Assembly: GCF_018137945.1 (NCBI RefSeq)
Contig: NZ_CP073089.1
Coordinates: 2,666,001 to 2,730,000, forward strand
DNA length: 64,000 nucleotides
Origin: Brevibacterium sp. W7.2
Lineage (GTDB): Bacteria > Actinomycetota > Actinomycetes > Actinomycetales > Brevibacteriaceae
Direction: 5' to 3'
The notes beneath the pieces were generated by a model. It was given only the letters and a program-made list of their open reading frames with translations, ran no database searches and had not been told where the DNA came from. Position numbers and translations under genes: made by a program. How positions within the stretch are numbered: the first letter of the stretch is position 1; the number at the start of each line of letters is the position of its first letter. Shown piece after piece: positions 22,249 to 31,939 of the stretch.

Positions 22249-23415
22249 ATGTCCCGCAGCACTGTGACTGCCCTGCCGTTCGGCCTCACCGAGGAGCAGC
22301 AGACGATCTCTGCCATGGTCCGCGACTTCGCCGACACGGAGATCGCCCCCTACGCACTCGACTGGGATGCCAACCACCACTTCCCCGTCGACGTCATCAG
22401 GAAGTCGGCGGAACTCGGCATGGGCGGCATCTACGTCCGTGAGGAGTCCGGCGGCACCGGGATGGGCCGGATGGATGCGGCCCTGATCTTCGAGGCGATG
22501 TCGACCGGCTGCCCGTCGGTGGCCGCCTACATCTCGATCCACAACATGGTCGCGTGGATGATCGACAAGTACGGCAATGAGGAGCAGAAGGAGAGGTACC
22601 TCCTCCCGCTCGTCTCGATGGAGCACCTCGGCAGCTACTGCCTCACCGAACCCAACGCCGGCTCCGATGCCGGTGCCCTGCGCACCTCGGCGCGCGAGGA
22701 CGGCGACCACTTCGTCCTCAACGGCGTCAAGCAGTTCATCTCCGGCGCCGGGTCGACCGACACCTACCTCGTCATGGCCCGCACCGGGCAGGACGGCGCC
22801 CGCGGGATCTCCGCGTTCATCCTCGAGAAGGGGATGGAGGGACTGAGCTTCGGTGTCAACGAGCAGAAGATGGGCTGGCGCGCCCAGCCGACCCGCCAGG
22901 TCATCATGGAGAACGTCCGAGTGCCGAAGGAGAACATGCTCGGCGACCTCGGTCAGGGCTTCAAGATCGCGATGTCCGGCCTCGACGGCGGCCGCCTCAA
23001 CATCGGGGCGTGCTCGCTCGGCGGCGGGCAGTCCGCGCTCGAGAAGGCCATCGACTACATGGGCGAGCGCCAGGCCTTCGGCACCGAGCTCACCGGCTTC
23101 CAGGCGCTGCGCTTCGAGGTCGCGGAGATGCAGACGAAGCTCGAAGCCGCACGCTCCCTCCTGTGGCGGGCCGCGAACGCCTACGACGCGGGCGACCCGA
23201 ACACGTCCCTGCTCTCGGCGATGGCGAAGCTCACCGCCACCGACACCGGCTTCGACGTCGCCAATCGGGCCCTCCAGCTCCACGGCGGCTACGGGTATCT
23301 GACAGAGTATGGGATTGAGAAGCTGGTTCGCGACCTGCGCGTCCACCAGATTCTGGAAGGCACCAACGAAATCATGCGCGTGATCATCTCGCGCAAGAGC
23401 ACAGGAGTGGGCTGA
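22249..23415 (+). CDS. Acyl-CoA dehydrogenase, probable isobutyryl-CoA dehydrogenase
   Basis: A 388-residue FAD-dependent acyl-CoA dehydrogenase. Signatures are YCLTEPNAGSDAG near residue 125, the FAD-binding GGYGYLTEYGIEKLVRDLRVHQ split around 345-365, and EGTNEIMR near the C-terminus. The next two genes encode a 3-hydroxyisobutyryl-CoA hydrolase and an enoyl-CoA hydratase. The substrate is therefore most likely isobutyryl-CoA from valine, oxidised to methacrylyl-CoA. A TGGAGGA ribosome site precedes the ATG. Confidence 0.9.
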   Translation: MSRSTVTALPFGLTEEQQTISAMVRDFADTEIAPYALDWDANHHFPVDVIRKSAELGMGGIYVREESGGTGMGRMDAALIFEAMSTGCPSVAAYISIHNMVAWMIDKYGNEEQKERYLLPLVSMEHLGSYCLTEPNAGSDAGALRTSAREDGDHFVLNGVKQFISGAGSTDTYLVMARTGQDGARGISAFILEKGMEGLSFGVNEQKMGWRAQPTRQVIMENVRVPKENMLGDLGQGFKIAMSGLDGGRLNIGACSLGGGQSALEKAIDYMGERQAFGTELTGFQALRFEVAEMQTKLEAARSLLWRAANAYDAGDPNTSLLSAMAKLTATDTGFDVANRALQLHGGYGYLTEYGIEKLVRDLRVHQILEGTNEIMRVIISRKSTGVG

Positions 23416-23416
23416 T

Positions 23417-24457
23417 ATGACGACAGAGAATCCGAGCATCATCGCCACAGCGTCCGGCGGCCTCGGACGGATCGAACTCAACCGGCCGAAGCTGATCAAC
23501 GCGCTCAGCCTCGACATGGTCGCCGGCATCGATGACGCCCTGCGCAGCTGGTACGACGACGACACCGTGACCACCGTGCTCGTCACCGGCCGCGGCGAGC
23601 GCGGTCTGTGCGCCGGCGGGGACATCAAAGCCGTCTACACCGACATCGTCGAGGGCACGGGCGAGAACGCGAAGTTCTGGAACCGCGAGTACCGGATGAA
23701 CGCCGCGATCGCCGAGTACCCGAAGCCCTACGTCGTCATCATGAACGGCATCACGATGGGCGGCGGCGTCGGGATCTCCGGGCACGGCTCCGAGCGCATC
23801 GTCACGGACTCGACGAAGGTCGGGATGCCCGAGACCGGCATCGGACTCTTCCCCGACGTCGGCGGCACCTACCTGCTCGCGCGCGCTCCCGGCGAGCTCG
23901 GCACGCACCTGGCGCTGACCGGCACCGCGGTGGGCCCGGGCGCGGCGCTGGCCCTCGACCTCGCCGACCACTACGTCCCCGAAGCCGACCTCCCCGCCCT
24001 CATCGCCGACCTCGAAGCCGGGGAGGACGTCGACACCGTCGTCTCCCGCTATGCCGCGGACGCCCCGGCCGATGACCTCGCCGAGGCGGCCGCCTGGATC
24101 GACGAGTGCTACACCGGAGATGACATCGAGGACATCCTCGCCCGCCTCGAGGCCCATGCGAACCCCGAGGCGAACGCGGCTGCCGCCCTCATCCGGACGA
24201 AGGCCCCCACCTCGGTGAAGGTGACCCTGGCCGCCCTGCGGCGGGCCGCGGACATGACGCTCGCCGAGGTGCTCGAACAGGACTACCGCATCGCCGTCGA
24301 GATGACGCGCCGCCCCGATCTGCGCGAGGGCATCCGCGCGCAGGTCATCGACAAGGACCGCAGCCCCCAGTGGTCGCCGGCCTCCCTCAGCGAGGTCGAC
24401 GACGCCACCGTGACCGCCATCCTCACCACCGAGCAGACAGACAAGGTGTTCTCATGA
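23417..24457 (+). CDS. 3-hydroxyisobutyryl-CoA hydrolase-type crotonase
   Basis: A 346-residue member of the crotonase fold, longer than ordinary enoyl-CoA hydratases and of HIBCH size. The oxyanion-hole segments are [11 protein letters not shown] and [29 protein letters not shown] is the HIBCH-type glutamate/aspartate region. The C-terminal 100 residues contain [13 protein letters not shown], as in HIBCH. It would hydrolyse 3-hydroxyisobutyryl-CoA in valine breakdown. It lies 1 bp after the dehydrogenase and overlaps the next gene by 4 bp. Confidence 0.9.
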   Translation: MTTENPSIIATASGGLGRIELNRPKLINALSLDMVAGIDDALRSWYDDDTVTTVLVTGRGERGLCAGGDIKAVYTDIVEGTGENAKFWNREYRMNAAIAEYPKPYVVIMNGITMGGGVGISGHGSERIVTDSTKVGMPETGIGLFPDVGGTYLLARAPGELGTHLALTGTAVGPGAALALDLADHYVPEADLPALIADLEAGEDVDTVVSRYAADAPADDLAEAAAWIDECYTGDDIEDILARLEAHANPEANAAAALIRTKAPTSVKVTLAALRRAADMTLAEVLEQDYRIAVEMTRRPDLREGIRAQVIDKDRSPQWSPASLSEVDDATVTAILTTEQTDKVFS

Positions 24458-25230
24458 GCGACTACGCAACCATCCTCACCTCCGTCGACGACGGAGTCGC
24501 GACGATCACGATCAACCGGCCCAAGGCGCTCAACGCGCTCAACCTCCAGGTCCTCACCGACATCACCGATGCGGCGACCGGGTTCGACGCCGATGACGCG
24601 GTGCGCGCGATCATCATCACCGGCAGCGAGAAGGCGTTCGCGGCCGGCGCGGACATCAAGGAGATGTCCGAACTCGACTTCGCCACCGCCTACCGCGCCG
24701 ACTGGTTCGCCGGCTGGGAGCGCCTGACGAACGTCCGCAAGCCGATCATCACCGCCGTCAGCGGCTACGCCCTCGGCGGAGGCTGCGAGGTCGCGATGAT
24801 GGGCGACATCCTCATCGCCGCGACGACGGCGAAGTTCGGCCAGCCCGAGATCAACCTCGGCGTGCTCCCGGGCATGGGCGGGTCCCAGCGCCTGACCCGG
24901 GCGGTCGGCAAGGCGAAGGCGATGGACATGTGCCTGACCGGGCGGATGATGGACGCCGAGGAGGCCGAGCGCTCAGGCCTCGTCGCCCGCGTCGTCGCCC
25001 CCGAGGAACTCCTGTCGACGGCGAACGAGATCGCCCGCACGATCGCCGGGAAGTCCCTCATCGCCTCGGCGATGGTCAAGGAGGCGATCAACGTCGCCTT
25101 CGACACGACGCTCGAGCAGGGCCTGCGCTACGAGCGCCGCCTCTTCCACTCGGTGCTCGCGACGAACGACCAGACCGAGGGCATGGCCGCCTTCGTCGAG
25201 AAGCGGGATCCGAACTTCACCGACTCCTGA
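24454..25230 (+). CDS. Enoyl-CoA hydratase
   Basis: A 258-residue crotonase-family hydratase. [10 protein letters not shown] and [13 protein letters not shown] form the oxyanion hole, and [20 protein letters not shown] holds the second catalytic glutamate. The ATG overlaps the preceding stop (ATGA), so it is translationally coupled. In this operon it would hydrate methacrylyl-CoA to 3-hydroxyisobutyryl-CoA, completing the three steps between isobutyryl-CoA and free 3-hydroxyisobutyrate. Confidence 0.93.
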   Translation: MSDYATILTSVDDGVATITINRPKALNALNLQVLTDITDAATGFDADDAVRAIIITGSEKAFAAGADIKEMSELDFATAYRADWFAGWERLTNVRKPIITAVSGYALGGGCEVAMMGDILIAATTAKFGQPEINLGVLPGMGGSQRLTRAVGKAKAMDMCLTGRMMDAEEAERSGLVARVVAPEELLSTANEIARTIAGKSLIASAMVKEAINVAFDTTLEQGLRYERRLFHSVLATNDQTEGMAAFVEKRDPNFTDS

Positions 25231-25245
25231 CCGAGGGCGACCGCG

Positions 25246-25285
25246 AAGCGGGGGCGCAGCCGAATCATCGGCCGCGCCCCCGCTT
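25246..25285 (+). terminator. Terminator of the valine-degradation operon
   Basis: A 12-bp perfect stem (aagcgggggcgc/gcgcccccgctt) has a nested 5-bp inner stem (gccga/tcggc). It starts 15 bp after the enoyl-CoA hydratase stop and has a short T-run at its end. Confidence 0.8.
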
Positions 25286-25358
25286 TCTGCTCCCCTCGCA
25301 CCGATTTTTAACATTCGTTCAGTTAGAGTGGTGCTGTTCGCAAATCCAAGGAGGCATC

Positions 25359-26363
25359 GTGAACCCCATTGACTCTCTCGACCTGAGGCTGCGCCTTCCG
25401 GTCTTCGGCTCCCCGATGTTCATCGCATCGGGCCCCGAACTCGTCACCGCCCAGTGCCAGGCCGGCATCGTCGGGGCGTTCCCCACCCTCAACGCGCGGC
25501 CGGCGTCGCTGCTCGCCGACTGGTTCGACGAGATCACCGAGTCGAACGCGAACTACACCGCAGCCCACCCCGAGTCCCCCGCCGCCCCGTTCGCGGCCAA
25601 CCTCATCGTCCACCGGTCGAACAATCGCCTCGAGGCCGACCTCGCCGAGGTGGTCAGGCACAAGGTGCCCATCGTCATCACCTCACTCGGCGCCAGGGAA
25701 GAGGTCAACGAGGCCGTCCACTCCTACGGCGGCGTCGTCCTCCACGACATCATCAACAACCGCTTCGCCCACAAGGCCGTCGAGAAGGGCGCCGACGGCG
25801 TCATCGCCGTGGCCGCCGGGGCCGGCGGACACGCGGGCGCGCTCTCCCCGTTCGCGCTCGTCCAGGAGATCCGCAGCTGGTTCGACGGGCCGCTGCTGCT
25901 CTCCGGTGCGATCGCCCACGGCCGGTCGATCCTCGCGGCATTGGCCGCCGGGGCCGACTACGCCTACATCGGCTCCGCGTTCCTCTCCACCCCCGAGGCC
26001 AACGTCGTCGATGCGTACCGGCAGATGATCGTCGACTCCGCCGCCGACGACGTCGTCTACTCGAACTACTTCACCGGGGTCAAGGGCAACTACCTGCGCG
26101 GCTCGATCGTCGCCGCCGGCTTCGACCCCGACGATCTGCCCGAGGCCGACCCCTCGAAGATGGACTTCGGCACCGACCCGAACTCCGACGCGAAGGCGTG
26201 GAAGGACATCTGGGGCTCGGGTCAGGGCATCGGCGCCCTCGGGCTGCAGCGCACCACCGCCGAGCTCGTCGATCGCCTCGCCGCCGAGTTCCGCGACGCC
26301 GAGGACGAGCTGCGCACACGACTGGCGCGCACTGCTCCCGCCGCGGCCTCCGGCACCGTCTGA
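25359..26363 (+). CDS. Nitronate monooxygenase-like flavoprotein (NPD family)
   Basis: A 334-residue FMN-dependent TIM-barrel enzyme of the 2-nitropropane dioxygenase family. The FMN/phosphate-binding stretch is GVIAVAAGAGGHAG near 155-168, followed by GPLLLSGAIAHGRSILAALAAGADYAYIGSAF in the barrel end. Family members oxidise alkyl nitronates, but many act on other substrates such as enoyl intermediates. An AAGGAGG site lies 4 bp before the GTG at 25359, which fixes the start. A TAGAGT -10 candidate is at 25324-25329. The true substrate is unknown. Confidence 0.88.
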   Translation: MNPIDSLDLRLRLPVFGSPMFIASGPELVTAQCQAGIVGAFPTLNARPASLLADWFDEITESNANYTAAHPESPAAPFAANLIVHRSNNRLEADLAEVVRHKVPIVITSLGAREEVNEAVHSYGGVVLHDIINNRFAHKAVEKGADGVIAVAAGAGGHAGALSPFALVQEIRSWFDGPLLLSGAIAHGRSILAALAAGADYAYIGSAFLSTPEANVVDAYRQMIVDSAADDVVYSNYFTGVKGNYLRGSIVAAGFDPDDLPEADPSKMDFGTDPNSDAKAWKDIWGSGQGIGALGLQRTTAELVDRLAAEFRDAEDELRTRLARTAPAAASGTV

Positions 26364-26424
26364 GCCCGCGCCGGCGCCGTCTCAGTCCGCGCCGGCGCAG
26401 TCTGAGCCCGCTCCGGCACCGAGA

Positions 26425-26482
26425 CGGCCACTTCGCGTCGAGACCGCCACCTGTAAGCGGCGGTCTCGACGCGAAGTGGCCG
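26425..26482. terminator. Bidirectional terminator between convergent genes
   Basis: 26425-26448 and 26459-26482 form a perfect 24-bp stem with a 10-nt loop, which extends further with one mismatch. It has no T-tract. It separates the nitronate monooxygenase-like gene from the convergent phosphatase gene. Confidence 0.75.
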
Positions 26483-26512
26483 TTTCGATGCTTGGGTCCC
26501 GGGACTCCGAGG

Positions 26513-27562
26513 TCAGATCGTCGAGATGATCCCCCGCTCGGTCAGGCGCGAGGCGAGACCGGCGCCGTCGGGTGCATAGATCCACGGCACACCCTGCCCG
26601 CGGCCGTGGCGCTTCGAGCGACCACCGGCCCACACGGCCTCACCGACGGTGAGCTGGCGGATCGCGACGGCGGCGACGTTGTTCGGGTGGTTCTCGACGA
26701 ACTCGCCGTAGAGCTCCTCGTCGTTCTGCCCGTCATCGCCGATGAGCAGCCACTTCATCCACGGGAAGTCGCGGGCCAGCCGCTCGAGGGTGTTGCGCTT
26801 GTGCTCCTTGCCCGAGCGGAAGACGCGGGTCGTCGTCGGCCCCCAGTCGGTGAGCAGCAGCGGCCCGATCGGATAGAGGTTGCGGGAGAGGAACCGCTTG
26901 AGCGTGATCGCCGAGTTCCATGCCCCCGTCGAGAGGTAGATGATCGGGGTGTTCGGCCGCATGTAGGTGATCCGGTCGTAGAGCACGGACATGCCCGCCA
27001 CCGGCGAGCGCGCGTGCTCGCTGAGGACGAACGTGTTCCACGCGGCGAGGAAGGGTCGCGGCAGCGAGGTCACCATGACTGTGTCGTCGATGTCGGAGAT
27101 GATGCCGAACGTCGAATCCTCACCGATGATGCGCACCGCGGCCGAGTCGACGAGCGACCCGTCGGTCCACAGCTCGATCTCCGTCTCCCCCGGGGTGAAG
27201 TCGCCGGGGATGACGGTGTCGATGATCCCGCCCCGGTCCGAGGTGACCATGTGCTCCTCGTCGTTGATCCGCACCCACGCCGTGTCGTTGGGCAGAGGGA
27301 CGCTGACGAACGAGCGCCATCCGCGGACGCTGGCCTGCGCATCGGCCGAGGGGTGGCCGTCGGGGGTGAGCACGAGGCGGCCGAGGACCCGCACCCAGTC
27401 GGTGCCGCCGTACGTGTCGTAGGCGAGCACGGTCCGCTGGTAGCTGTGGTTGGTCGCTCGCGATTGGATCCACCCGTTGAAGCGGTCCTCGAGCCGGGCT
27501 GCGGTGTGCAGCATGTCCGGGGTCAGGTTGAGCGGTCCTTCTGCGGTCTTCTTCTTGGCCAC
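26513..27562 (-). CDS. APP1-type phosphatidate phosphatase domain protein (DUF2183)
   Basis: A 349-residue protein. The C-terminal half is an HAD-like APP1 phosphatase domain with the nucleophile motif SDIDDTVMVT (DxDxT). It continues with YDRITYMRPNTPIIYLSTGAWN and a late WMKWLLIGDDGQNDEELYGEF acidic motif. The N-terminal half is an all-beta region. In yeast App1 the domain dephosphorylates phosphatidate; here a lipid-phosphate role is an inference. The GTG at 27562 is preceded by GGAGGAG at good spacing and is preferred over 27649. It lies 64 bp downstream of trpS. Confidence 0.85.
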   Translation of the reverse strand: MAKKKTAEGPLNLTPDMLHTAARLEDRFNGWIQSRATNHSYQRTVLAYDTYGGTDWVRVLGRLVLTPDGHPSADAQASVRGWRSFVSVPLPNDTAWVRINDEEHMVTSDRGGIIDTVIPGDFTPGETEIELWTDGSLVDSAAVRIIGEDSTFGIISDIDDTVMVTSLPRPFLAAWNTFVLSEHARSPVAGMSVLYDRITYMRPNTPIIYLSTGAWNSAITLKRFLSRNLYPIGPLLLTDWGPTTTRVFRSGKEHKRNTLERLARDFPWMKWLLIGDDGQNDEELYGEFVENHPNNVAAVAIRQLTVGEAVWAGGRSKRHGRGQGVPWIYAPDGAGLASRLTERGIISTI

Positions 27563-27626
27563 GGCGGCTCCTCCACGCGCTCGGCGGGTACGTTGGGGTG
27601 GTCGTCGGGGTGTCCCGACGGCGGGT

Positions 27627-28625
27627 TCAGATGAAACCGACCTTGTCATAAACCTCGCGCAGTGTCACCTCGGCGATGGCGTTCGCCTTCTCCGCGCCGG
27701 CATCGAGGATCCGCTGCAGCTGGGCGCGGTCCTCGAGGAGCTCGAGCGTGCGCTCCCGCACCGGCGTCAGCGCCTCGACGGCCACCTCGGCGAGATCGAC
27801 CTTGAGATGACCGTACATCTTCCCCTCGTAGTCGGCGACGATGTCGTCGACGGGCCGGTTCGTCAGCGACGAGTAGATCGTCAGCAGGTTCGAGACTCCG
27901 GGCTTGGCCGTCGGATCGAAGCGGATCTCCGTCTCATCGTCGGTGACGGCGGACTTGATCTTCTTCGTCAGGGCCTTCGGCTCGTCGAGGAGGTCGATGC
28001 GGCCGAGCGGACTCGGCAGGGACTTCGACATCTTCGCGTCCGGATTCTGGAGGTCGTAGATCTTCGCGGTGGCCTTGAGGATCTGCGCCTCGGGCACGAC
28101 GAAGGTATCACCGAACCGGTGGTTGAACCGCTCGGCGAGGTTGCGGGTGAGTTCGAGGTGCTGGCGCTGGTCCTCCCCGACGGGCACCATCTGAGGGTTG
28201 TAGAGGAGGATGTCGGCGGCCATGAGGGCCGGATAGGTGAGCAGGCCGAGGGACACGTGACCCTGCTTCGCCGATTTGTCCTTGAACTGGGTCATCCGCG
28301 TCGCCTCGCCCATCGAGGTCGTGCACTCGAGCACCCAGCTCAGACGGGGGTGGGCGGGGACCTGCGACTGGACGAAGATCGTCGAGGCCTCCGGGTCGAT
28401 GCCGGCGGCGATGAACTGCGCGGCCGTGCGCAGGGTCCGCTCCCGAAGCTCGGCCGGGTCCTGTTCGACGGTGATCGCGTGCATGTTGGCGATGAAGTAG
28501 AACGCGTCGTGGGACTGCTGATGGGTGACGAACTGCTGCAGGGCCCCGATGTAGTTGCCGAGATGGAGGGAATCGGAGGTCGCTTGGATTCCGGACACGG
28601 TGCGGGGCAGTGAAGTCGTCGTCAT
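27627..28625 (-). CDS. trpS: Tryptophanyl-tRNA synthetase
   Basis: A 332-residue class I aminoacyl-tRNA synthetase that charges tRNA-Trp. The HIGH-type motif is HLGNYIG at 21-27 and the KMSKS motif is exact at 198-202. The [19 protein letters not shown] segment is characteristic of TrpRS. The size is normal for the bacterial enzyme. The ATG at 28625 is preferred because the upstream extension reads into low-complexity sequence. It is divergent from cstA. Confidence 0.96.
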   Translation of the reverse strand: MTTTSLPRTVSGIQATSDSLHLGNYIGALQQFVTHQQSHDAFYFIANMHAITVEQDPAELRERTLRTAAQFIAAGIDPEASTIFVQSQVPAHPRLSWVLECTTSMGEATRMTQFKDKSAKQGHVSLGLLTYPALMAADILLYNPQMVPVGEDQRQHLELTRNLAERFNHRFGDTFVVPEAQILKATAKIYDLQNPDAKMSKSLPSPLGRIDLLDEPKALTKKIKSAVTDDETEIRFDPTAKPGVSNLLTIYSSLTNRPVDDIVADYEGKMYGHLKVDLAEVAVEALTPVRERTLELLEDRAQLQRILDAGAEKANAIAEVTLREVYDKVGFI

Positions 28626-28889
28626 GGCTCCATTTTGCCATCTCGGCGCCCCGCCTCTCACGCCGCTGTCGAACACCCGCCGATGCCGGTCCTCCGGTTG
28701 CCGACGCCGCGTGACCCGCGGCACACCGCGGCGAGTATGATGTCATCCAGAACACATGATTCGCCAAGGCTCTTCACATGTTGAGGCTGGTGGGACGGGG
28801 TGCCGCACGACAAGGACCTCGACCGGCCGCAGCACGCGCAGGGACCGCCGGGCGGATCGTGGACGACCCAGCTCAATGAGGAGGACCGC

Positions 28890-31109
28890 GTGTCGGTTGA
28901 ATACGTCAAGACCGAAGAGGGGCTGCCCCCGGTCGGTGTGGTGGAGAAGCCCCGGTGGACGCCGGGCAGGATCGTGCTCTGGGTGGCCATCGCCCTCATC
29001 GCCGGTGCGGGTTGGACGATGGTCGCCTTCGTCCGCGGGGAGAACCTCTCGGCGAGCTGGTTCGTCGCCGCCGCCGTCGGCAGCTACCTCATCGGATTCC
29101 GCTTCTACGCGAAATTCATCGAATGGAAGGTCTGCCGTCCGGACCCGCGGCGGGCGACTCCGGCGGAGATCAATGACAACGGCCGTGACTTCGCACCGAC
29201 GGACCGTCGCGTCCTCTTCGGCCACCACTTCGCCGCGATCTCCGGAGCCGGACCGCTCGTCGGTCCGATCCTCGCCGCGCAGATGGGCTACCTGCCGGGC
29301 ACTCTGTGGATCATCGTCGGCGTCATCCTCGCCGGCGGCGTCCAGGACTACATGGTCCTGTACTTCTCGGTGCGCCGCAACGGCCGCTCGCTCGGGCAGA
29401 TGACCCGTGACGAACTCGGCAAGACCGGCGGTGTCATCGCCTCGCTCGGCATCATCCTCATCATGGTCATCCTCATCGCGGTCCTCGGCGTCGTCATCAT
29501 CAACGCCCTCGCCGAGAGCCCCTGGGGCGTCTTCTCGATCGCGATGACCATTCCCATCGCCGTGTTCATGGGCGTCTACATGCGCTACCTGCGCCCGGGC
29601 AAGGTCATCGAGACCTCGGTCATCGGCGTCGTCCTCCTGCTCGCGGCGATCATCGCCGGCGGCTGGGTCAACAGCTCCCCCGTCTGGTCGGAGGTCTTCA
29701 CCCTCGACAAGGTGACGCTCGCATGGTGCCTGATGATCTACGGCTTCCTCGCCGCTGTCCTGCCCGTGTGGGTGCTCCTCGCCCCGCGCGACTACCTCTC
29801 GACGTTCATGAAGATCGGCACGATCGTGCTGCTCGCCGTCGGCATCCTCATCGTCAACCCGACCGTGCAGATGCCCGCGTTCACCGAGTTCGCGTTCAAC
29901 TCCGCCGGCCCCGCCTTCGCCGGTGCGCTCTTCCCGTTCCTCTTCATCACGATCGCGTGCGGTGCCCTCTCGGGCTTTCACGCGCTCATCGCCTCGGGCA
30001 CGACCCCGAAGCTCATCGAGAAGGAGTCGCAGGCCCGGCTCATCGGCTACGGCGGCATGCTCATGGAGTCCTTCGTCGCGATCATGGCGCTCGTCGCCGC
30101 GATCTGCCTCGACAAGGGCCTCTACTTCGCGATGAACGCCGCCGAACCGCTGACCGGCGGCACCGCCCAGGGCGCCGCGGACTTCATCAACAACTCCCTC
30201 GGCATGTCGGGGGTCGAGACGACACCGCAGTTCCTCGAGCAGGCGGCGCGCGATGTCGGTGAGGAGAGCATCGTCTCCCGCACCGGCGGTGCACCGACCC
30301 TGGCCATGGGCATGGCGCAGATCCTCCACAGCGTCTTCGGCGGACCCGCCTGGATGTCGTTCTGGTACCACTTCGCCGTGATGTTCGAGGCGCTCTTCAT
30401 CCTCACGACGATCGACGCCGGCACCCGTGTCGCCCGCTTCATGCTCAGCGACGCCCTCGGCAACTTCTCCAAGCGCTTCCGCGATCCCTCGTGGACGCCG
30501 GGCGCGTGGCTGACGACGGCGATCATGGTCGGTGCCTGGGGATCGATCCTGCTCATGGGAGTGACCGATCCGCTCGGCGGCATCAACACGCTCTTCCCGC
30601 TCTTCGGCATCTCCAATCAGCTGCTCGCCGCGATCGCCCTCGCAGTGATCTTCGCGATCGTGTGCAAGATGGGGCTCGCGCGCTACGCGTGGATCCCCGG
30701 CATCCCGCTGGCGTGGGATCTCATCGTGACGATGACGGCGTCGTGGCAGAAGATCTTCTCCTCCGATCCCAAGCTCGGCTACTGGGCTCAGCACTTCGCG
30801 TACCGGGATGCGCTGGCCGCGGGCGAGACCTCGCTCGGGGCGACCCAGGGAGTGGAGGCGATGAGCGCGGTCGTGCGCAACACCTTCGTCCAGGGCACGC
30901 TGTCGATCATCTTCGCCCTCCTCGTCGCCATGGTCGTCGTCATGGCGCTGTGGAAGTCGATCGAAGCCATCCGCAAGGGCTCCCTGCCGACGACGGAGGA
31001 GCCGTTCACCGAGACGAAGCTCTTCGCCCCGGCCGGCCTCATCGCCCGCCGGTCCGAACGCGAGGTCCAGGCCCAGTGGGACGAGCGGTCGGGCAGGAGT
31101 CGACCATGA
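28890..31109 (+). CDS. cstA: Carbon starvation protein CstA, pyruvate/peptide transporter
   Basis: A 739-residue polytopic membrane protein of the CstA family, which imports pyruvate or peptides during carbon limitation. Conserved regions include HFAAISGAGPLVGPILAAQMGY near residue 110, GVQDYMVLYFSVRRNGRSLG, FPFLFITIACGALSGFHALIASGTTPK and GGINTLFPLFGISNQLLAAIAL. Some 15-18 membrane helices are expected. A GAGGAGGA site lies 4 bp before the GTG at 28890, favouring it over the GTG at 28800, which would add 30 hydrophilic residues. It is coupled to ybdD by an ATGA overlap. Confidence 0.94.
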   Translation: MSVEYVKTEEGLPPVGVVEKPRWTPGRIVLWVAIALIAGAGWTMVAFVRGENLSASWFVAAAVGSYLIGFRFYAKFIEWKVCRPDPRRATPAEINDNGRDFAPTDRRVLFGHHFAAISGAGPLVGPILAAQMGYLPGTLWIIVGVILAGGVQDYMVLYFSVRRNGRSLGQMTRDELGKTGGVIASLGIILIMVILIAVLGVVIINALAESPWGVFSIAMTIPIAVFMGVYMRYLRPGKVIETSVIGVVLLLAAIIAGGWVNSSPVWSEVFTLDKVTLAWCLMIYGFLAAVLPVWVLLAPRDYLSTFMKIGTIVLLAVGILIVNPTVQMPAFTEFAFNSAGPAFAGALFPFLFITIACGALSGFHALIASGTTPKLIEKESQARLIGYGGMLMESFVAIMALVAAICLDKGLYFAMNAAEPLTGGTAQGAADFINNSLGMSGVETTPQFLEQAARDVGEESIVSRTGGAPTLAMGMAQILHSVFGGPAWMSFWYHFAVMFEALFILTTIDAGTRVARFMLSDALGNFSKRFRDPSWTPGAWLTTAIMVGAWGSILLMGVTDPLGGINTLFPLFGISNQLLAAIALAVIFAIVCKMGLARYAWIPGIPLAWDLIVTMTASWQKIFSSDPKLGYWAQHFAYRDALAAGETSLGATQGVEAMSAVVRNTFVQGTLSIIFALLVAMVVVMALWKSIEAIRKGSLPTTEEPFTETKLFAPAGLIARRSEREVQAQWDERSGRSRP

Positions 31110-31342
31110 CCGAGACACCCTTGCTCACCCGAATGGCGAGGGATCCGTGGGGGTCCCTGCGCCGAGGCGGGGCCTGGCTGCTCTGGTACCTGAAAGAGAT
31201 CATGGGTGAGAACGCCTACCTCCACTACCTCGAGTCCTATGAGCGCCGCCACGGCACTCGGGACGGCGCGATGGGAGAGCGGGAGTTCTGGCGCGATCAC
31301 ACCGATGAACAGGACCGCAACCCGAAGGCGCGCTGCTGCTGA
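31106..31342 (+). CDS. YbdD/YjiX family small CstA-associated protein
   Basis: A 78-residue soluble protein of the DUF466 (YbdD/YjiX) family, which accompanies CstA-type transporters and is needed for transport in enterobacteria. The family core is visible in GENAYLHYLESYERRHG and EFWRDH. It ends in Arg-Cys-Cys, comparable to the cysteine-bearing tails of the family. It starts within the cstA stop (ATGA), so the two are made together. Confidence 0.9.
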   Translation: MTETPLLTRMARDPWGSLRRGGAWLLWYLKEIMGENAYLHYLESYERRHGTRDGAMGEREFWRDHTDEQDRNPKARCC

Positions 31343-31348
31343 GAGTGT

Positions 31349-31396
31349 CGATGCCCAGAGTGTGAACCGTCTGGACGGTTCACACTCTGGGCATCG
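31349..31396 (+). terminator. Perfect hairpin after cstA-ybdD
   Basis: 31349-31370 and 31375-31396 form a perfect 22-bp stem with the 4-nt loop ctgg. It begins 6 bp after the ybdD stop and lacks a T-tract. Confidence 0.8.
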
Positions 31397-31456
31397 TCGG
31401 TCTCACGTCGATAGACGGTCTTCCCCGAGGACGTGGTCATCGGGGAGGATGGACGG

Positions 31457-31939
31457 GTGCGAACGTGGGTGTTTCTGGCGGGAGCGATCCTCGCCGAGGT
31501 GACGGGGACGCTGTCGATGAAGGCGGCGATCGAGCATCCGGCCCTCTACATCCTCATGGCCCTCGGCTATGCCGCCGCGTTCGTCTTCCTCAGCCTCACA
31601 CTGCGGTCGGGGCTGCCGCTCGGCATCGCCTACGGGATCTGGGGTGCCTCCGGTGTCGCACTCACGGCCGCAGCCTCGGCGCTGCTCTTCGCCGAGCCGA
31701 TCACCGTCGTCATGGCGCTCGGCATCGTCGCCATCATGGCCGGGGTCATGCTCGTCGAAATCGGCCACCGCGGGCAGGACGTGCCGACGGTCGCCGCCAC
31801 CGAGGCGGATTACCCGGCCGCGCCGCCCCGACCGGGGGCGGAGTCGCGGGCTTCGCGGGAGGCGGAATCGCCGCGGCGGGACGCCGAATTGCCGGCTCGG
31901 CGGCCAGCGGAATCGCAGGCTCGTCAGGAGGAGTCATGA
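31457..31939 (+). CDS. SMR-family exporter subunit with a hydrophilic C-terminal tail
   Basis: A 160-residue protein. The first 105 residues form four membrane helices of the small multidrug resistance family, with the essential membrane Glu in AGAILAEVTGTLSMKAA and the GIAYGIWGASGVALTA motif in helix 3. The last 55 residues are a hydrophilic, Ala/Arg/Glu-rich tail that ordinary SMR proteins lack. A GGGGAGGAT site precedes the GTG at 31457 and supports it over 31433. The stop overlaps the start of a second SMR gene, indicating an obligate heterodimer. Confidence 0.88.
   Translation: MRTWVFLAGAILAEVTGTLSMKAAIEHPALYILMALGYAAAFVFLSLTLRSGLPLGIAYGIWGASGVALTAAASALLFAEPITVVMALGIVAIMAGVMLVEIGHRGQDVPTVAATEADYPAAPPRPGAESRASREAESPRRDAELPARRPAESQARQEES

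Noticed and set aside
28743..31118. A 791-residue open frame opposite cstA
   Set aside because: It is a high-GC shadow frame rich in Asp, Glu, Arg and Gly with no domain. cstA on the other strand has clear family motifs and a ribosome site.
31397..31456. Guanidine riboswitch ahead of the SMR pair
   Set aside because: The gap is only about 60 bp. It lacks the paired ACGR-loop hairpins of the mini type and any longer aptamer.
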